NCBI GenBank assembly: GCA_009746045.1
Contig: RPFO01002056.1
Coordinates: forward strand, 1 to 35,548
DNA length: 35,548 nt
Direction: 5' to 3'
Origin: Mesostigma viride
Taxonomy: Eukaryota > Streptophyta > Mesostigmatophyceae > Mesostigmatales > Mesostigmataceae
This document shows, piece by piece, positions 8,822 to 18,353 of this stretch (within the stretch, counting starts at the first letter, position 1; each line of letters starts with the position of its first letter). Made by a program: the position numbers and the translations under genes. The notes beneath the pieces are model-generated. The model saw nothing but the letters and a program-made list of their open reading frames with translations, ran no database searches and had not been told where the DNA came from.

Positions 8822-11179
8822 CTACTCGAGGGTGGCCAGGTCGACGAGGGTCAGCACCCCGTCGGGGATGGTGGGGTGCCCGCTGATCCGCGCGCCACCG
8901 CCCAGCGGCTCGGTGACGGTCACGTAGAGGCGCGCCATCTCCAGGGACCAGCGGTGGCGGTCGCACGCCAGCACCAGCCTGGTCCACTTGCGCGCGAAGA
9001 TCTGGGTCACCCGGAACTCCACCATGTCGTGCACGTACCCCGGGAGCCCACGGACAGCGTGCGGGCAGCACCTGGACACCCTGGCGAACTCGGTCGCGAT
9101 CTCGACCATGAGCTGCTTGGTCAGCGTCAGGGAGGCGGTTCCGAGGCCGAGCGCCTTGATCGTCCGCACCCCCGTGGTGACCCGCTCGTAAACCTTGTCG
9201 ATGATCTCCTTCTCCTGGCTGAGTTTGTCGTACCCGTCCGCCTTCCACCCCAGCTGCATCTCCATCACCGCCGAGTCCCGCATCTCGTCCCGCAACTTCG
9301 CGTCCGTCTCCTCCAGCTTCTCCGTCAGCCTCGCGATTTCGTCGCGGCTCTCGTCAAGCCGCCCCTTGACGGCGACCAGCTCGCTGGCCAGCTGCCCGGC
9401 GTGCTTCTGAACCTCCCTCTCGGTGATGTCGTTCAGGGCCTTCTCGATGTCCGCCACCTTCTGGGCGGTCTCTCTCTCGGCATGCTCCCGGAACCTCTGC
9501 AGCTCCTTGGTGGCGACCTCTCCCGCCCGCTGCAGCTCCAGGAGGCGCCTCTCCTCCTCCTCCTGGAGCTCCTGCTGCAGGCGCTCGACCATATCGCAAC
9601 TCTCCTTCAGCTCCAGCCGCAGTACGGCGTTCTCCTCCGTCAGCTTGGATATCTCCTCCACGCGGTCGGAGATTTCGCTCACAAGCTCGTGGTTCTCCTT
9701 CACCATCTCGAGGTGCGCGCGGTTTATGGCGACCATGCTCGCGTTGTCCTGGGCCTGCTGCTGCTTGTACACGTCGATCTGGCGCCCGAAGTCCAGTTGC
9801 TGCTCCTTCAGCTCCTTTTCTTTCTCCTTCAGCTCCTCCTTGAGCCGGTCCGCGACTTCGTTGCGCTCGAACACTGGGGTGTGAGGGCTCACCCGGCTGG
9901 CCTGCTCCAGCTCCCGCAGGCCCTGGTCGGGAAGCTCCCATCCGTTGTTGTGGAAGTACTTGACTAGCAGGGGGAGCTCACTCGCCAGCTCGGGGTTGTT
10001 AAGGCACACGTGGTACGCCAGAATTGGGTGTAGCGAGTGGCCGCCCCGCCCGGCCTTCCACGATGGGTTTCTCAGACCGCGTTCCTGGAGCGCGGCATCC
10101 AGCGCCTCCCGGACATCCTTATGCCCCGGATAGTCCGTGAGGGCGTGGATGCATTTGTCGAGCCCCTTCCACCTTTCCATGGGGATGTATGCGTTGGGGT
10201 CGTTGATGTTTAACTGCTGCCGGTTCTGCATGTGCACAGGATAATAAGCGCAGTCAGGTAAAGCAGCAAAGGGAAAATTGAAGTGAGCTGAAACGAAAGG
10301 GCCCAAGACAGTGGATCCAGCAGTCCTGCATTGTACAAAAAGCCTGTGAATGCCTGCACAGTTTCGGACAGGCGGCGGCAAACGGATGAAGCAGCCAGGA
10401 AAATATAAGGGGTGCTGAAAGGGTTCAAGAAAGTGGATCCAACAGTCCTGCATTGTACAAAAAGCCTGTGAATGCCTGCACAGTTTCGGACAGGCGGCGG
10501 CAAACGGATGAAGCAGCCAGGAAAATATAGGGGGTGCTGAAAGGGTTCAAGAAAGTGGATCCAACAGTCCTGCATTGTACAAAAAGCCTTTGAATGCCTG
10601 CACAGTTTCGGACAGGCGGCGGCAAACGGATGAAGCAGCCAGGAAAATATAGGGGTGCTGAAAGGGTTCAAGAAAGTGGATCCACCAGTCCTGCATTGTA
10701 CAAAAAGCCTTTGAATGCCTGCACAGTTTCGGACAGGCGGCGGCAAACGGATGAAGCAGCCAGGAAAATATAGGGGGTGCTGAAAGGGTTCAAGAAAGTG
10801 GATCCAACAGTCCTGCATTGTACAAAAAGCCTTTGAATGCCTGCACAGTTTCGGACAACCGGCGGCAAACGGATAAAGCAGCCAGGAAAATCTAGGGTAA
10901 TGAAAGCTTTAAGGGCCCAAGAAAGTGCTACCAACCCTCCTGCATTGTACAAATAACTTCTGAATGCTTGCACATGCCGGATAAGCGGCGGCAAACGGAA
11001 TGTGAAGCAACCAAAATTGCAATGAAAGTGCCCCTCCTGGCCTGGATAGAAAAACTAAAGAGGCCTGCATTGGCAGGATCACAACAACTTTGCAAGGACA
11101 GCAAAAAGGCAGCACTCACCGCATTCCTGCCGGCGCTGCCCGATGAAGTCCCAAGAGTAGTAGCCATGACAATGGACAT
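8822..11179 (-). CDS. Long coiled-coil protein, proposed two exons
   Basis: Exon 2 (10225-8822) is open for 467 residues. It has a globular head with GGHSLHPILAYHVCLNNPEL (about residues 70-90), a long coiled coil (roughly 120-370, rich in E, K, L, Q, R) and a distinct C-terminal domain ending TLVDLATLE. The head loosely recalls KilA-N/MSV199-type domains. Without splicing, the start is the ATG at 10231. I prefer a spliced model: exon 1 11179-11120 (MSIVMATTLGTSSGSAGRNA) ends GCG before GTGAGT, the acceptor ATGCAG precedes AACCGG, a CTGAC branch-like site lies upstream, and both sides are in phase 0. That gives 487 residues and an 894-bp intron containing the tandem repeats. Function unknown. 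Confidence 0.65.
10289..11012. repeat. Six-copy ~122-bp tandem repeat array
   Basis: Units anchored on GTGGATCC start at about 10311, 10433, 10555, 10676 and 10798, with a decayed sixth at 10924 (GTGCTACC). The period is 121-122 bp until the last. Each includes TCCTGCATTGTACAAAAAGC, TGCACAGTTTCGGACA and GGCGGCGGCAAACGGAT. The inner units are nearly identical and the edge units diverged, as expected from unequal crossing-over. The open frames through the array are artefacts, because 122 is not a multiple of three and no unit frame is conserved. The array lies in the proposed intron of the coiled-coil gene. Confidence 0.95.
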
Positions 11180-11339
11180 CTGTGTCCAGGCAGAGAGATG
11201 GATTGGGTTGGTGGTGACAGTGTGAAGACTGGGTAAAGACTGTGAAGACTGGCTGTCCAGGGGAGGCTGTGTCTTGAATGTCTGAAGTGTCTTGGGTGGC
11301 CACTTAACATATTCCAGCCGCTTGTGATCTTTGGCGCGC

Positions 11340-11975
11340 TTTTACCGCCGCTGGCGCCACATAACCGAGGGTGTCCCGCCCGATTACGCCGTTACGGCCG
11401 GGTGGCCGCCTCACCCCTCACTTGTGACACCATTCTGACATCTGCCGGGTACCCAAAGCGACACTCTTTTTCCGCCGCTGTCGTCATTCGACTGACGGTA
11501 CGCCGTCCGATTTGGTCTCAAGGCAGGGTAGAAAAATAATAAATCGATTAAAAAATGATCAAATCTCAACTTGCAGATCCTGATGAAGATTTTGTAAACA
11601 AGTGCCAGATATTTGAGAGTTGCAGCAGGGAAGCAAAAGATTCAGGACTTTCGAATTTGGCCGGGCTGGCGCGCTTCCAGGGAATAACAGCCTGAATGAC
11701 GAGGGCCCCACTCCTGACATCCGCCGGTTACCCGAAGCGACACCCTTATTCCGCCGCTTTCGTCGTTCGACTGACGGCACGCCGTCAGATTTTGCGTTTA
11801 GGGCCGGGTAGCAAATCATATATGGCAGACACTCACAAAGATTTTGGCCAGATGTCAGTGGAAAAGTGTCAGATATTTGTGAGTTACATGAGGGGAGCTC
11901 ACTTCGAACTTGGCCGGACTGGCGCGCTTCCCGGGAATAACAGCCGGGCTGACGGGGGCCACTTGGAATTCCGCC
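11340..11975. repeat. Diverged ~260-280 bp tandem duplication
   Basis: Blocks reappear in the same order at offsets of 256-280 bp. The CATCTGCCGGGTACCCAAAGCG-like block at 11439-11508 recurs at 11719-11790. The GTGYCAGATATTTG block near 11601 recurs near 11867. The GGCCGGRCTGGCGCGCTTCC block near 11657 recurs near 11913. The second copy seems to supply the first exon of the next gene. Identity is moderate, so the duplication is old. Confidence 0.7.
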
Positions 11976-12640
11976 AGGTGCGCGGAATTTATTGGGACAA
12001 GCGGCCATCATCCGCAACTTCGCCGAGTCTGCGCTCTGAAAAACAAGAACAGCACAAGGGTTTGGCACAGGTAATGGGGCAATTGGAGGATGCATTTGGA
12101 TTCTGCAGCCTGTAATAAGTCAGTGTGGCAGGCCTCCAAGGAGGAATCAGTCAAAGAATTCCCTGAATTGTTCAATCCTGCTTTCCCTGGATTTTTCACA
12201 TGCATTGAGAGAGTTGTTTTATCCGTTTTCTGCCGCGTTTCCTCCTTGTGCATGGTGTCTCATGCTGATTCTTTTCCCAGATGTCACCAGAGCTCCATAC
12301 TCCTGAGGAAATTCATCAGCAGCAACCAGTGGGGGGGCAGTCCCTCCTGAACTCTGTGGATTGGAGCTTCCTGCTCTCCTCTTCTCCGCTGGACTCATCC
12401 CCCAGCTGGGGTGGCACCCAGGAGGATTGGGAGAATTTCACACCTCCCTTCATCCTGCAGTGGCTGGAAAGATACAAGCAGTCCGAGCAGGCCCGGCGTA
12501 AAGAGCCCGATACGCCCGGGAGCGCGGCCGAAAGCGAGCAACTGCGGCGAGAATTGGAGCAGGAGCTGATTTACCTTTTGTCAGAGCCAGAAGATTTCTT
12601 CTCTACAGAGACAGATGGGCAATGTGCAGGCAGTTTTTGA
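11822..12640 (+). CDS. Unknown protein, proposed two exons (N-terminal part)
   Basis: The frame 12281-12640 (MSPELHTPEEIHQQQ onward, 119 residues, ending CAGSF) is directly preceded by a pyrimidine-rich TTCTTTTCCCAG. Upstream, ATG 11822 (MADTHKDFGQMSVEKC) stays open to 12070, where CAG is followed by GTAATG. The 210-bp intron 12071-12280 would join the two in phase 0. An alternative donor (GTGAGT near 11879) is also in phase. The protein is acidic and rich in S, W, E and Q, with a short helix at the end. The 3' end overlaps the next frame by 26 bases, and TTCTTCTCTACAG at about 12594-12606 could be an acceptor. Both parts may therefore belong to one gene. No family recognised. Confidence 0.4.
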
Positions 12641-13166
12641 TGAGACCAACCAGCTGAGTGGGGAGGACCAGCAGCTGCTGTGGGAATACTTGCTGGATGG
12701 GAGCATCGACATTTCCGACGCCTGCACGGCGAAGTTTGACAAATTTAAGACCATGCTGGATACAGAGTCCCCCACAGAGCCCTCTGTCATCCTCAGGAGG
12801 TACCACACCCTGTCCAGATACCTGATGGCAGAGGGGCTGTCTCCCCACCACCGCCAGGATATGTTAAAGGCCAGGGCCAGGGTGGCAAAACGCGTGCCGT
12901 CTTCCTTGGGGGTTGACATGGACAAGTTGTTTTTGCTGGAGGACGAGAAGGTGGTGAAGGCTGTCACCATCGACAGGGAGCAGCGATTAGGCAGGGAGGC
13001 CGAGAAGGCCGCGGTGGCCTTTCGTGCCCAGAGGGCGCGAGAGTACGAGGAGAGGAAGAAGAGAGAGAAGGAGGCCGCCAAGAAGGCGGATAGGGAGGAG
13101 AGGGAGGCCAAGAGGCTCAAGAAACTGAACACCCACGATATCAGAAAGTTTTTTGACCGTACTTGA
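12615..13166 (+). CDS. Unknown protein with basic coiled-coil C-terminus
   Basis: The 183-residue frame begins MGNVQAVFDETNQLSGE. The first 110 residues look globular and helical. From about residue 120 on it is a strongly charged helix (AFRAQRAREYEERKKR onward) ending in NTHDIRKFFDRT. It overlaps the preceding frame and may be its continuation through a frameshift or an intron acceptor near 12606. Codon use is less GC-rich than in the viral genes further right. No known family recognised; it could be host, viral or from an older mobile element. Confidence 0.5.
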   Translation: MGNVQAVFDETNQLSGEDQQLLWEYLLDGSIDISDACTAKFDKFKTMLDTESPTEPSVILRRYHTLSRYLMAEGLSPHHRQDMLKARARVAKRVPSSLGVDMDKLFLLEDEKVVKAVTIDREQRLGREAEKAAVAFRAQRAREYEERKKREKEAAKKADREEREAKRLKKLNTHDIRKFFDRT

Positions 13167-13240
13167 TGGTTTTGTGGAATTGTATTGATTTTGATGTGGC
13201 GACTCAGTTTAAAAAATTTCGTACTTATAATTAAAAATTT
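13167..13240 (+). promoter_or_regulatory. AT-rich upstream region cut off from its gene by a retrotransposon
   Basis: This stretch ends in GTACTTATAATTAAAAATTT directly before the retrotransposon. Without the element it would run straight into AATG, the start codon of the gene now at 18561. AT-rich motifs just before the ATG are typical of early promoters in many nucleocytoviruses. The motif itself is an inference; the adjacency is seen directly. Confidence 0.5.
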
Positions 13241-13438
13241 AATCCATTTCTGGCCTTGCCTTGCTTTGCATGCATCACCACAAAACATCAAATTTATTAC
13301 AATATGTGTGCTAGCTCTATACGGTGGAATAACACAGACATGTCTACCAGATGGCAACACGGCCATCTGTATGCTAGGGTGAGCACACTATGTGAATGTG
13401 CAGGGCCAGCCCACAGCAGCTGTGCCCCTGCTCTACCC
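13241..13438 (-). repeat. Retrotransposon terminal B repeat
   Basis: Begins AATCCATTTCTGGCC at the left end of the element and is repeated at 13668-13866. The two copies appear identical over about 197 bases. This is the outer end whose sequence is joined to the A end in the internal junction. Confidence 0.9.
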
Positions 13439-13462
13439 CTTTTGCCAGGGTGGGTGGGTGGG

Positions 13463-13670
13463 AGGCAAAAGAAACAACCTGCTTCCCTAGAATGGAAGCC
13501 CACCCTTTATAGCAACCACCTCTCCAGCCAACCCCTACCTGGGTGGCTGGGGTACGGGTGCCAGCACAAAAAATATTTTTTCTAAAATTATTTTTTCTTT
13601 GGTGCTATACGGCGTTGCATTCTCCGCTCAGCAGGTTAGTCATAGATAAAATGAGCATAGCTCACCAAAT
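13463..13670 (-). repeat. Retrotransposon internal A repeat
   Basis: Begins AGGCAAAAGAAACAACC and ends CTCACCAAAT. It is repeated at 18354-18562 with a single extra C in the later copy (near 18488). Its right end abuts the B repeat, forming the internal junction. Confidence 0.9.
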
Positions 13671-13866
13671 CCATTTCTGGCCTTGCCTTGCTTTGCATGC
13701 ATCACCACAAAACATCAAATTTATTACAATATGTGTGCTAGCTCTATACGGTGGAATAACACAGACATGTCTACCAGATGGCAACACGGCCATCTGTATG
13801 CTAGGGTGAGCACACTATGTGAATGTGCAGGGCCAGCCCACAGCAGCTGTGCCCCTGCTCTACCCA
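13671..13866 (-). repeat. Retrotransposon internal B repeat
   Basis: Same sequence as 13244-13438, starting CCATTTCTGGCC after the shared AAT core. Downstream of it (13867-14060) is non-coding sequence before the recombinase stop codon. Confidence 0.9.
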
Positions 13867-14060
13867 CATCTCCTTACATGGCTAACAGCCGAAAATACGT
13901 AGGACATGCAAAAAAGAAAACTTAAACTACCTAGCTATGGGGGTACTTTGTCCCAACCCAGGTTCACCCTCGGGTTAGTTAAACCATTTCCCCCCTGACC
14001 TCCCACACAAGGGTGAGGTCAGTTGATAGCTAAAAGACGAGAGATAAAAACAGGAGGACG

Positions 14061-14839
14061 TCAAAACACGACGCCACCGAAGTGGCGCCGGAAAGCCGCT
14101 GGGTCAAAACCCAGGGCCTGAGCCCAGAGGGCGGGTGGGATGTCGCGCCCCAGGAGGCTGCGGTGGAGGCCAATGTAGCGCGTGACCGAGAGGGCCGAAG
14201 CCCACCGGCCGCGCAGCTGGATGGCCTCCGGCGACTCGCCAGCGATGGCGTCGTGCGTCGCCCCCCCATGCCGGAGGCTGTGAAAAGAAAACATCCCTGG
14301 GATGCCCATGCGGGCCTGCACAGCCTCCCACTGCTGCCTAGCCTGGCTGTACGTTAAGCCCGAAAGAGGAGTGCATCCGGGGGCTGGCCAGCCGTCAGAC
14401 GTCGCAGGAGCCACAAAGAAAGTGGATCCCGGACGAGGACGTGCTGGGCCGCCCCCTGCGCAGTTTTGGGGTTGCGCAGCACAAGGGCACCGACCATGGG
14501 CCCTGGCTCGAGAAGGGGGTGGCCGGGATGAGCCACATCCCGAACCCGCAGCCCTAGCGCCTCGCTAATGCGTAAATACTGCTGGAAAGCAATAATAATC
14601 AACGCACTCAAATGCACCTGTCGACGTGAAACTAGCAACAGGGCAGTGAAATAGCAAAGGCGCCAGGGCATAGGCGGAGGGCTGACAGCCGGAACAAGCC
14701 GCTGCCAACCTGCTAGCAGGCGGTCCGCCAGTACCCAATTCCGAACAATGTCGGGGTAGTACAGGTGCAGACAGGCCTTGGCATGCTGGCATAAGGTACG
14801 CCCCCGCCCGCCCTGGCATGGTAGACAGCAGAAATCCAC
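14061..14839 (-). pseudogene. Tyrosine recombinase of the retrotransposon (two frames)
   Basis: The catalytic set is visible across two overlapping frames. The first (14839-14354) has QYLRISEALGL with the first catalytic Arg and VLRNPKTAQG with the likely Lys. The second (14414-14061) has FHSLRHGG (H-x-x-R), RGRWAS (H/W position) and SVTRYIGLHR (nucleophilic Tyr). The change of frame lies near 14360-14410. The enzyme would integrate the circular DNA copy at a short core such as AAT. The frame break would prevent one continuous protein unless it is a sequencing error or is bridged by frameshifting. Confidence 0.85.
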
Positions 14840-15750
14840 TCACAGAAAATGGCTTCCGCGTCAGCTGGGTCGACAGGGCCAGGTGGCGCCCACGCCACGT
14901 AGACAGCCGCCGCACGCCGGTACGCTGGCAAGGTAGACACAGGGTTGACTGTGCCCTCCAAAAGTGCCAAGTCCCGAGGGCGTCGCGCCCCCTCAGGCCC
15001 AGGGTTGGGATGCACGTCACCACACCGGGTCAAGTCAGGAATCCAAGCGCCACGCCGACTGGCCTTGTCAGCTGGGTTGTGGTCGGTAGCCACCCAGACC
15101 CAGTGGCTCTGCATGTCGCCAGCCAGTGACAGAGCGCAGTAGCGCCGAACCAGCTGGTTGAGGCGGTAGGAAGACGACCGCCCTCTGACAAACGCCCCCA
15201 CCACAGCACTGGAGTCTACGAGCCGGACGACTCGCTTACCTCGACACGCCTTGGTCCGGCACGACCACTCGACCCCCTGTGTCGCAGCAATCGCCTCCTT
15301 GACGTTGATGTGGTTAGGCTGCCCCCGCCACCGGTAGGACAGTGCCGTACGCCAGTGGCCACTATCCAGCAGGCTGTAGTCCCCCTCCTCCATGCGCTCC
15401 AGGTCCCAGTCCTCCCCAGACGTTAAAGCTGTCGTCCGCCACCCCCGCGCTTCGCGCCGGGTCGCCAGCCGGGCACAATCGGCCCCAGGCAGGTCCCTGT
15501 AGACCACCCCACCGCCGGAGCCGCTCGCATCACTTGCGACGACCCGGTCAGAAAGGGGCCGGGCCCTGGCCGCCCTCAAAAAGGGGGCCAGGTCGATCGC
15601 CGCCTGAAGCTCCTGGCGGGCCCCCGCAGGGAGGCGCCAGCGGCGCCCAGGCAGGGAGGCATTCATGGCTGCTAGCAGCCGGTACGTCTCAGACCACACC
15701 GAAAGCATGGGGCGGCACAGCAGATGCATCCACACCCACTTCCCAAGCAC
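14713..15750 (-). CDS. RNase H domain of the retrotransposon polyprotein
   Basis: The RNase H active-site residues are recognisable: VVASDASGSGGG (first Asp), HINVKEAIA (Glu), RLVDSSAVVGAFVRG (second Asp) and ATDHNPADKAS (last Asp). The domain lies directly after the reverse transcriptase, as in DIRS-order elements. A change of frame near 15750-15800 separates it from the RT frame. The following sequence (CGDVHPNPGPEGARR) leads on toward the recombinase frame, which it overlaps by 127 bases. RNase H degrades the RNA strand of the hybrid during reverse transcription. Confidence 0.85.
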   Translation of the reverse strand: MLGKWVWMHLLCRPMLSVWSETYRLLAAMNASLPGRRWRLPAGARQELQAAIDLAPFLRAARARPLSDRVVASDASGSGGGVVYRDLPGADCARLATRREARGWRTTALTSGEDWDLERMEEGDYSLLDSGHWRTALSYRWRGQPNHINVKEAIAATQGVEWSCRTKACRGKRVVRLVDSSAVVGAFVRGRSSSYRLNQLVRRYCALSLAGDMQSHWVWVATDHNPADKASRRGAWIPDLTRCGDVHPNPGPEGARRPRDLALLEGTVNPVSTLPAYRRAAAVYVAWAPPGPVDPADAEAIFCEWISAVYHARAGGGVPYASMPRPVCTCTTPTLFGIGYWRTAC

Positions 15751-15793
15751 AGAACTAAGTTCGCGGTAGTATGTAAACCCGCGATCTAAGATT

Positions 15794-16987
15794 CTATGAG
15801 TAGCGCGATAACTGCCACCACACGCTCAGGAACAGGCACCACGTCACCATCTCTTTGGTGAATGACCCCACCGCCTGCACACCAGTCTGCTCTGCTGTCG
15901 CCCGTACCACCTTGTCAGACTTCTGCACCAGCCCAACAGCGGCGTAGGCAGCCTGAACACGATCTAGCTGCTGATTCACCCCATCCACCGACGCACAGTG
16001 GGTGAAATGGAGGTCATCGATCGTCACAGCATGCATACCTTCCAGATCCTGCCGAGATTCGAAGCACGGCGAGGGCGCCAAGGGCGCAGCAGGGTCCTCC
16101 TCCAGCCTCAGCCGGACGGTCTCCCCCGCCTCGTTGGCCTCCGCCACCAGGATCAGCGCGGACATGTTGATGCTCAGCCCACGACTAGCCTCCAACGGCG
16201 GCTTGGGGCCACAGCGGTACAACACAGACTGATGCACACACTGGGCCACGGCGACGGCCAGCTTGTTGCCCATTGGCCAGCACAACATCCACGGCCACAC
16301 CTTCCGACGAGCCCCACTCAGGCCCACCAGATCCGACCACACCGGCATCCACGCACAGTACCGCCGCATCCAAACTGGCAGGCGGAGTCTGTTGTAGTAC
16401 GAATCCAAATCTGATACGCCCCCAAAAACATCCTCCCCAGCGCGCGTGGGCAAATCGCAAATCACGCCAAGGTGTGGTAAAAAAGCGGGCATAGGATCTG
16501 GTAGTGGCATGTTGCCACGCCGGTTGTCCACAATCAGCCGTATACGGCCGTCGGGCTTTCCGACCCCAAAAGTACCGTTCACCATAGGCGGCTCCTCCTC
16601 AAAAAATCCACCCAAAATCCCCCTCTCCACACACACCGTGCAAACCCGCGCGAACTCCTCCATGCTACACCCCCGCGAGATCCGCATCGACTTCTGCAAG
16701 ATCCGCTCTGCTGGGCTCAGCGTCCGTACCATCCTACTCTCATCATTCAAAATTGCTCCCCAAGAGGGGGGTAGTAAGTTCAGCACATCCACTTGGCCAC
16801 CTTCCCCCGGACCAGGCAAGGCCAAGCGTGCGGCCACTAACGGTTCGTAAGGGGCTCCTTCAGCATATTCACCCCCATCCACTACAGATCCTGCCATTGC
16901 CGCTACGGAACCACCGTTCCGGCGGACAAAGGACCTGCAAGCATCATCGATCCCATCTAGGGCCGCCTGCTGCAGAGGCCCGGGCAC
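15794..16987 (-). CDS. Reverse transcriptase of the retrotransposon
   Basis: This is a 397-residue frame with reverse-transcriptase motifs in order: KPDGRIRLIVDNRRGN (fingers), SDLDSYYNRLRLP (first catalytic Asp) and HAVTIDDLHF (the two catalytic aspartates, with I at the usual hydrophobic site and T where Y is common). The N-terminal 100 residues may be the end of a Gag-Pol linker. It copies the element RNA into DNA. The order RT then RNase H then recombinase, with no protease or integrase, separates it from LTR retrotransposons. Confidence 0.9.
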   Translation of the reverse strand: MPGPLQQAALDGIDDACRSFVRRNGGSVAAMAGSVVDGGEYAEGAPYEPLVAARLALPGPGEGGQVDVLNLLPPSWGAILNDESRMVRTLSPAERILQKSMRISRGCSMEEFARVCTVCVERGILGGFFEEEPPMVNGTFGVGKPDGRIRLIVDNRRGNMPLPDPMPAFLPHLGVICDLPTRAGEDVFGGVSDLDSYYNRLRLPVWMRRYCAWMPVWSDLVGLSGARRKVWPWMLCWPMGNKLAVAVAQCVHQSVLYRCGPKPPLEASRGLSINMSALILVAEANEAGETVRLRLEEDPAAPLAPSPCFESRQDLEGMHAVTIDDLHFTHCASVDGVNQQLDRVQAAYAAVGLVQKSDKVVRATAEQTGVQAVGSFTKEMVTWCLFLSVWWQLSRYS

Positions 16988-17183
16988 ACGGGCTGAATCT
17001 ACAGCAGGCGGGTCTCGCCCCCCCCCCCCATCCAGTTTAACGCCCTAACCGTCTGACAGGCTAGTGTGCGAGCATTAAAAGCCCGACTCATCCTATCGCG
17101 CCTACGGCCTGAGCGTACCTGCTGCCACCAGTCACGAGGTGGCAGGGGTGCTGGAAGAGGTAGTGGAAGAAGGCACCGCTCCC

Positions 17184-18285
17184 TCACTTGTTGTTGTTGG
17201 ACGGGCCGCCCTGCCCCTTCTTGCCGGGACCCTGCTCCAGCTTGTGCTGCAGCTTCCCCATGCTCATCGCCGCCCGCACCGCCGGAGACGCCAGCATTGC
17301 TCCACCCTCCTGGAATGGCAGCATTGCCGACGGAGTCCCCTTCCAACCCGTCGACCCCACATCCACCAGCTGGCATGCCGTGATCAGCTTTGCCAGGTAC
17401 TCGGCTGCTGCCAGCTCCAGAATTACTTCGGAGCGTGGCGTGGCCCAGTAGCCAAATTCTGTCACCATCGTGTCCAGAATTCCTGCCATCTGCAGGAGCA
17501 GCATCCTCCTCTCCCCGCTGGCTGAGCTGCCGTGCATCGTCAGCATTAACGATGCACGGATTGACTTCCCCCCCACGCTCTCTGCGTAGTCCAGCATCCC
17601 GGCAGCACCGCCTCCAGCATGTTGCTCACCAGGACCGGCACTGCATGCCCGCTCAGCGCCACCCCCTTCGTGCGCGCCAGCCTGCCAGCAGTCGCCGCTG
17701 CGGCTGGGCTTGCAGTTGCTGGAGTCTTTGCCTGGTCCAGCAGCTTCGACATGGCCGATATCAGGTCGCCAATATCTCCGCCAGTGCGGGCGTTGCCCGG
17801 GCGGGATGGAAGCCCTCCCGCTGGCGTTGCATAGCCCGTCTCGGTGCCCAGCAGCCGACCTATGTTCCGGTCTAGGTCCGCCACATCCTGGTCGATCGCC
17901 CCAGGGCGCCATCCTCCTCGCCAGCGCCCGGTCCACCATGCCCCGCCCCTCCGCTTCCACCTGCCGAAGGGGGAACACCCCCAGCTCCCACCCCACCTGC
18001 TGACACTGGTGGATCCGGCTCTGCAATAGCCTCCCCCAGTTGCGCTGCTAGCACATCGGCCAGGGCCTCCTCCCCATCCCAGTCGCTGACAAACCCCCTT
18101 TTCTCCAACACGTCCATGACGTTCTTGGCACGCCCCGGATTGAGCTTCTGGATCCGCTCTAGCCAATGCCCCTCCCCTAGGATCTTCTGGACCGCAGTTG
18201 CGGCCTCCTTTGGGGTGCATCCCTCCCTGGCTTCTTGCTTGAGCTTTGCTATGAAATTCCGCTCTGGGGCTGTCACTGAGGTCAT
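17184..18285 (-). pseudogene. Gag-like protein of the retrotransposon (frames broken)
   Basis: The start is the ATG of MTSVTAPERNFIAKLKQE at 18285. The first frame is protein-like to about 17890 (helical N-terminus, then a Gly/Pro-rich linker). It continues in a second frame around QDVADLDRNIGRLL to about 17605, and in a third around GMLDYAESVGGKSIRASL down to the stop at 17184 (GGPSNNNK). Two single-base shifts therefore break it. No zinc knuckle is seen. The assignment as gag rests on its position upstream of RT, not on a recognised motif. Confidence 0.6.
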
Positions 18286-18353
18286 GGTGGGTTATAATGC
18301 TTGATGTGTTATATTGCGTTTTGTTTTTTGTGATGTGGTCACTTGAGGTTCTC

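Noticed and set aside
8876-9967. Long plus-strand open frame opposite the coiled-coil gene
   Set aside because: Leucine/glutamine-rich antisense shadow of a GC-rich coiled-coil gene.
10210-10994. Several overlapping minus-strand open frames in the repeat array
   Set aside because: They are translations of ~122-bp repeats; the unit length is not a multiple of three and the same sequence is read in different frames.
10289-11012. CRISPR array
   Set aside because: The units are contiguous, near-identical repeats of 122 bp with no unique spacers, and the context is eukaryotic/viral.
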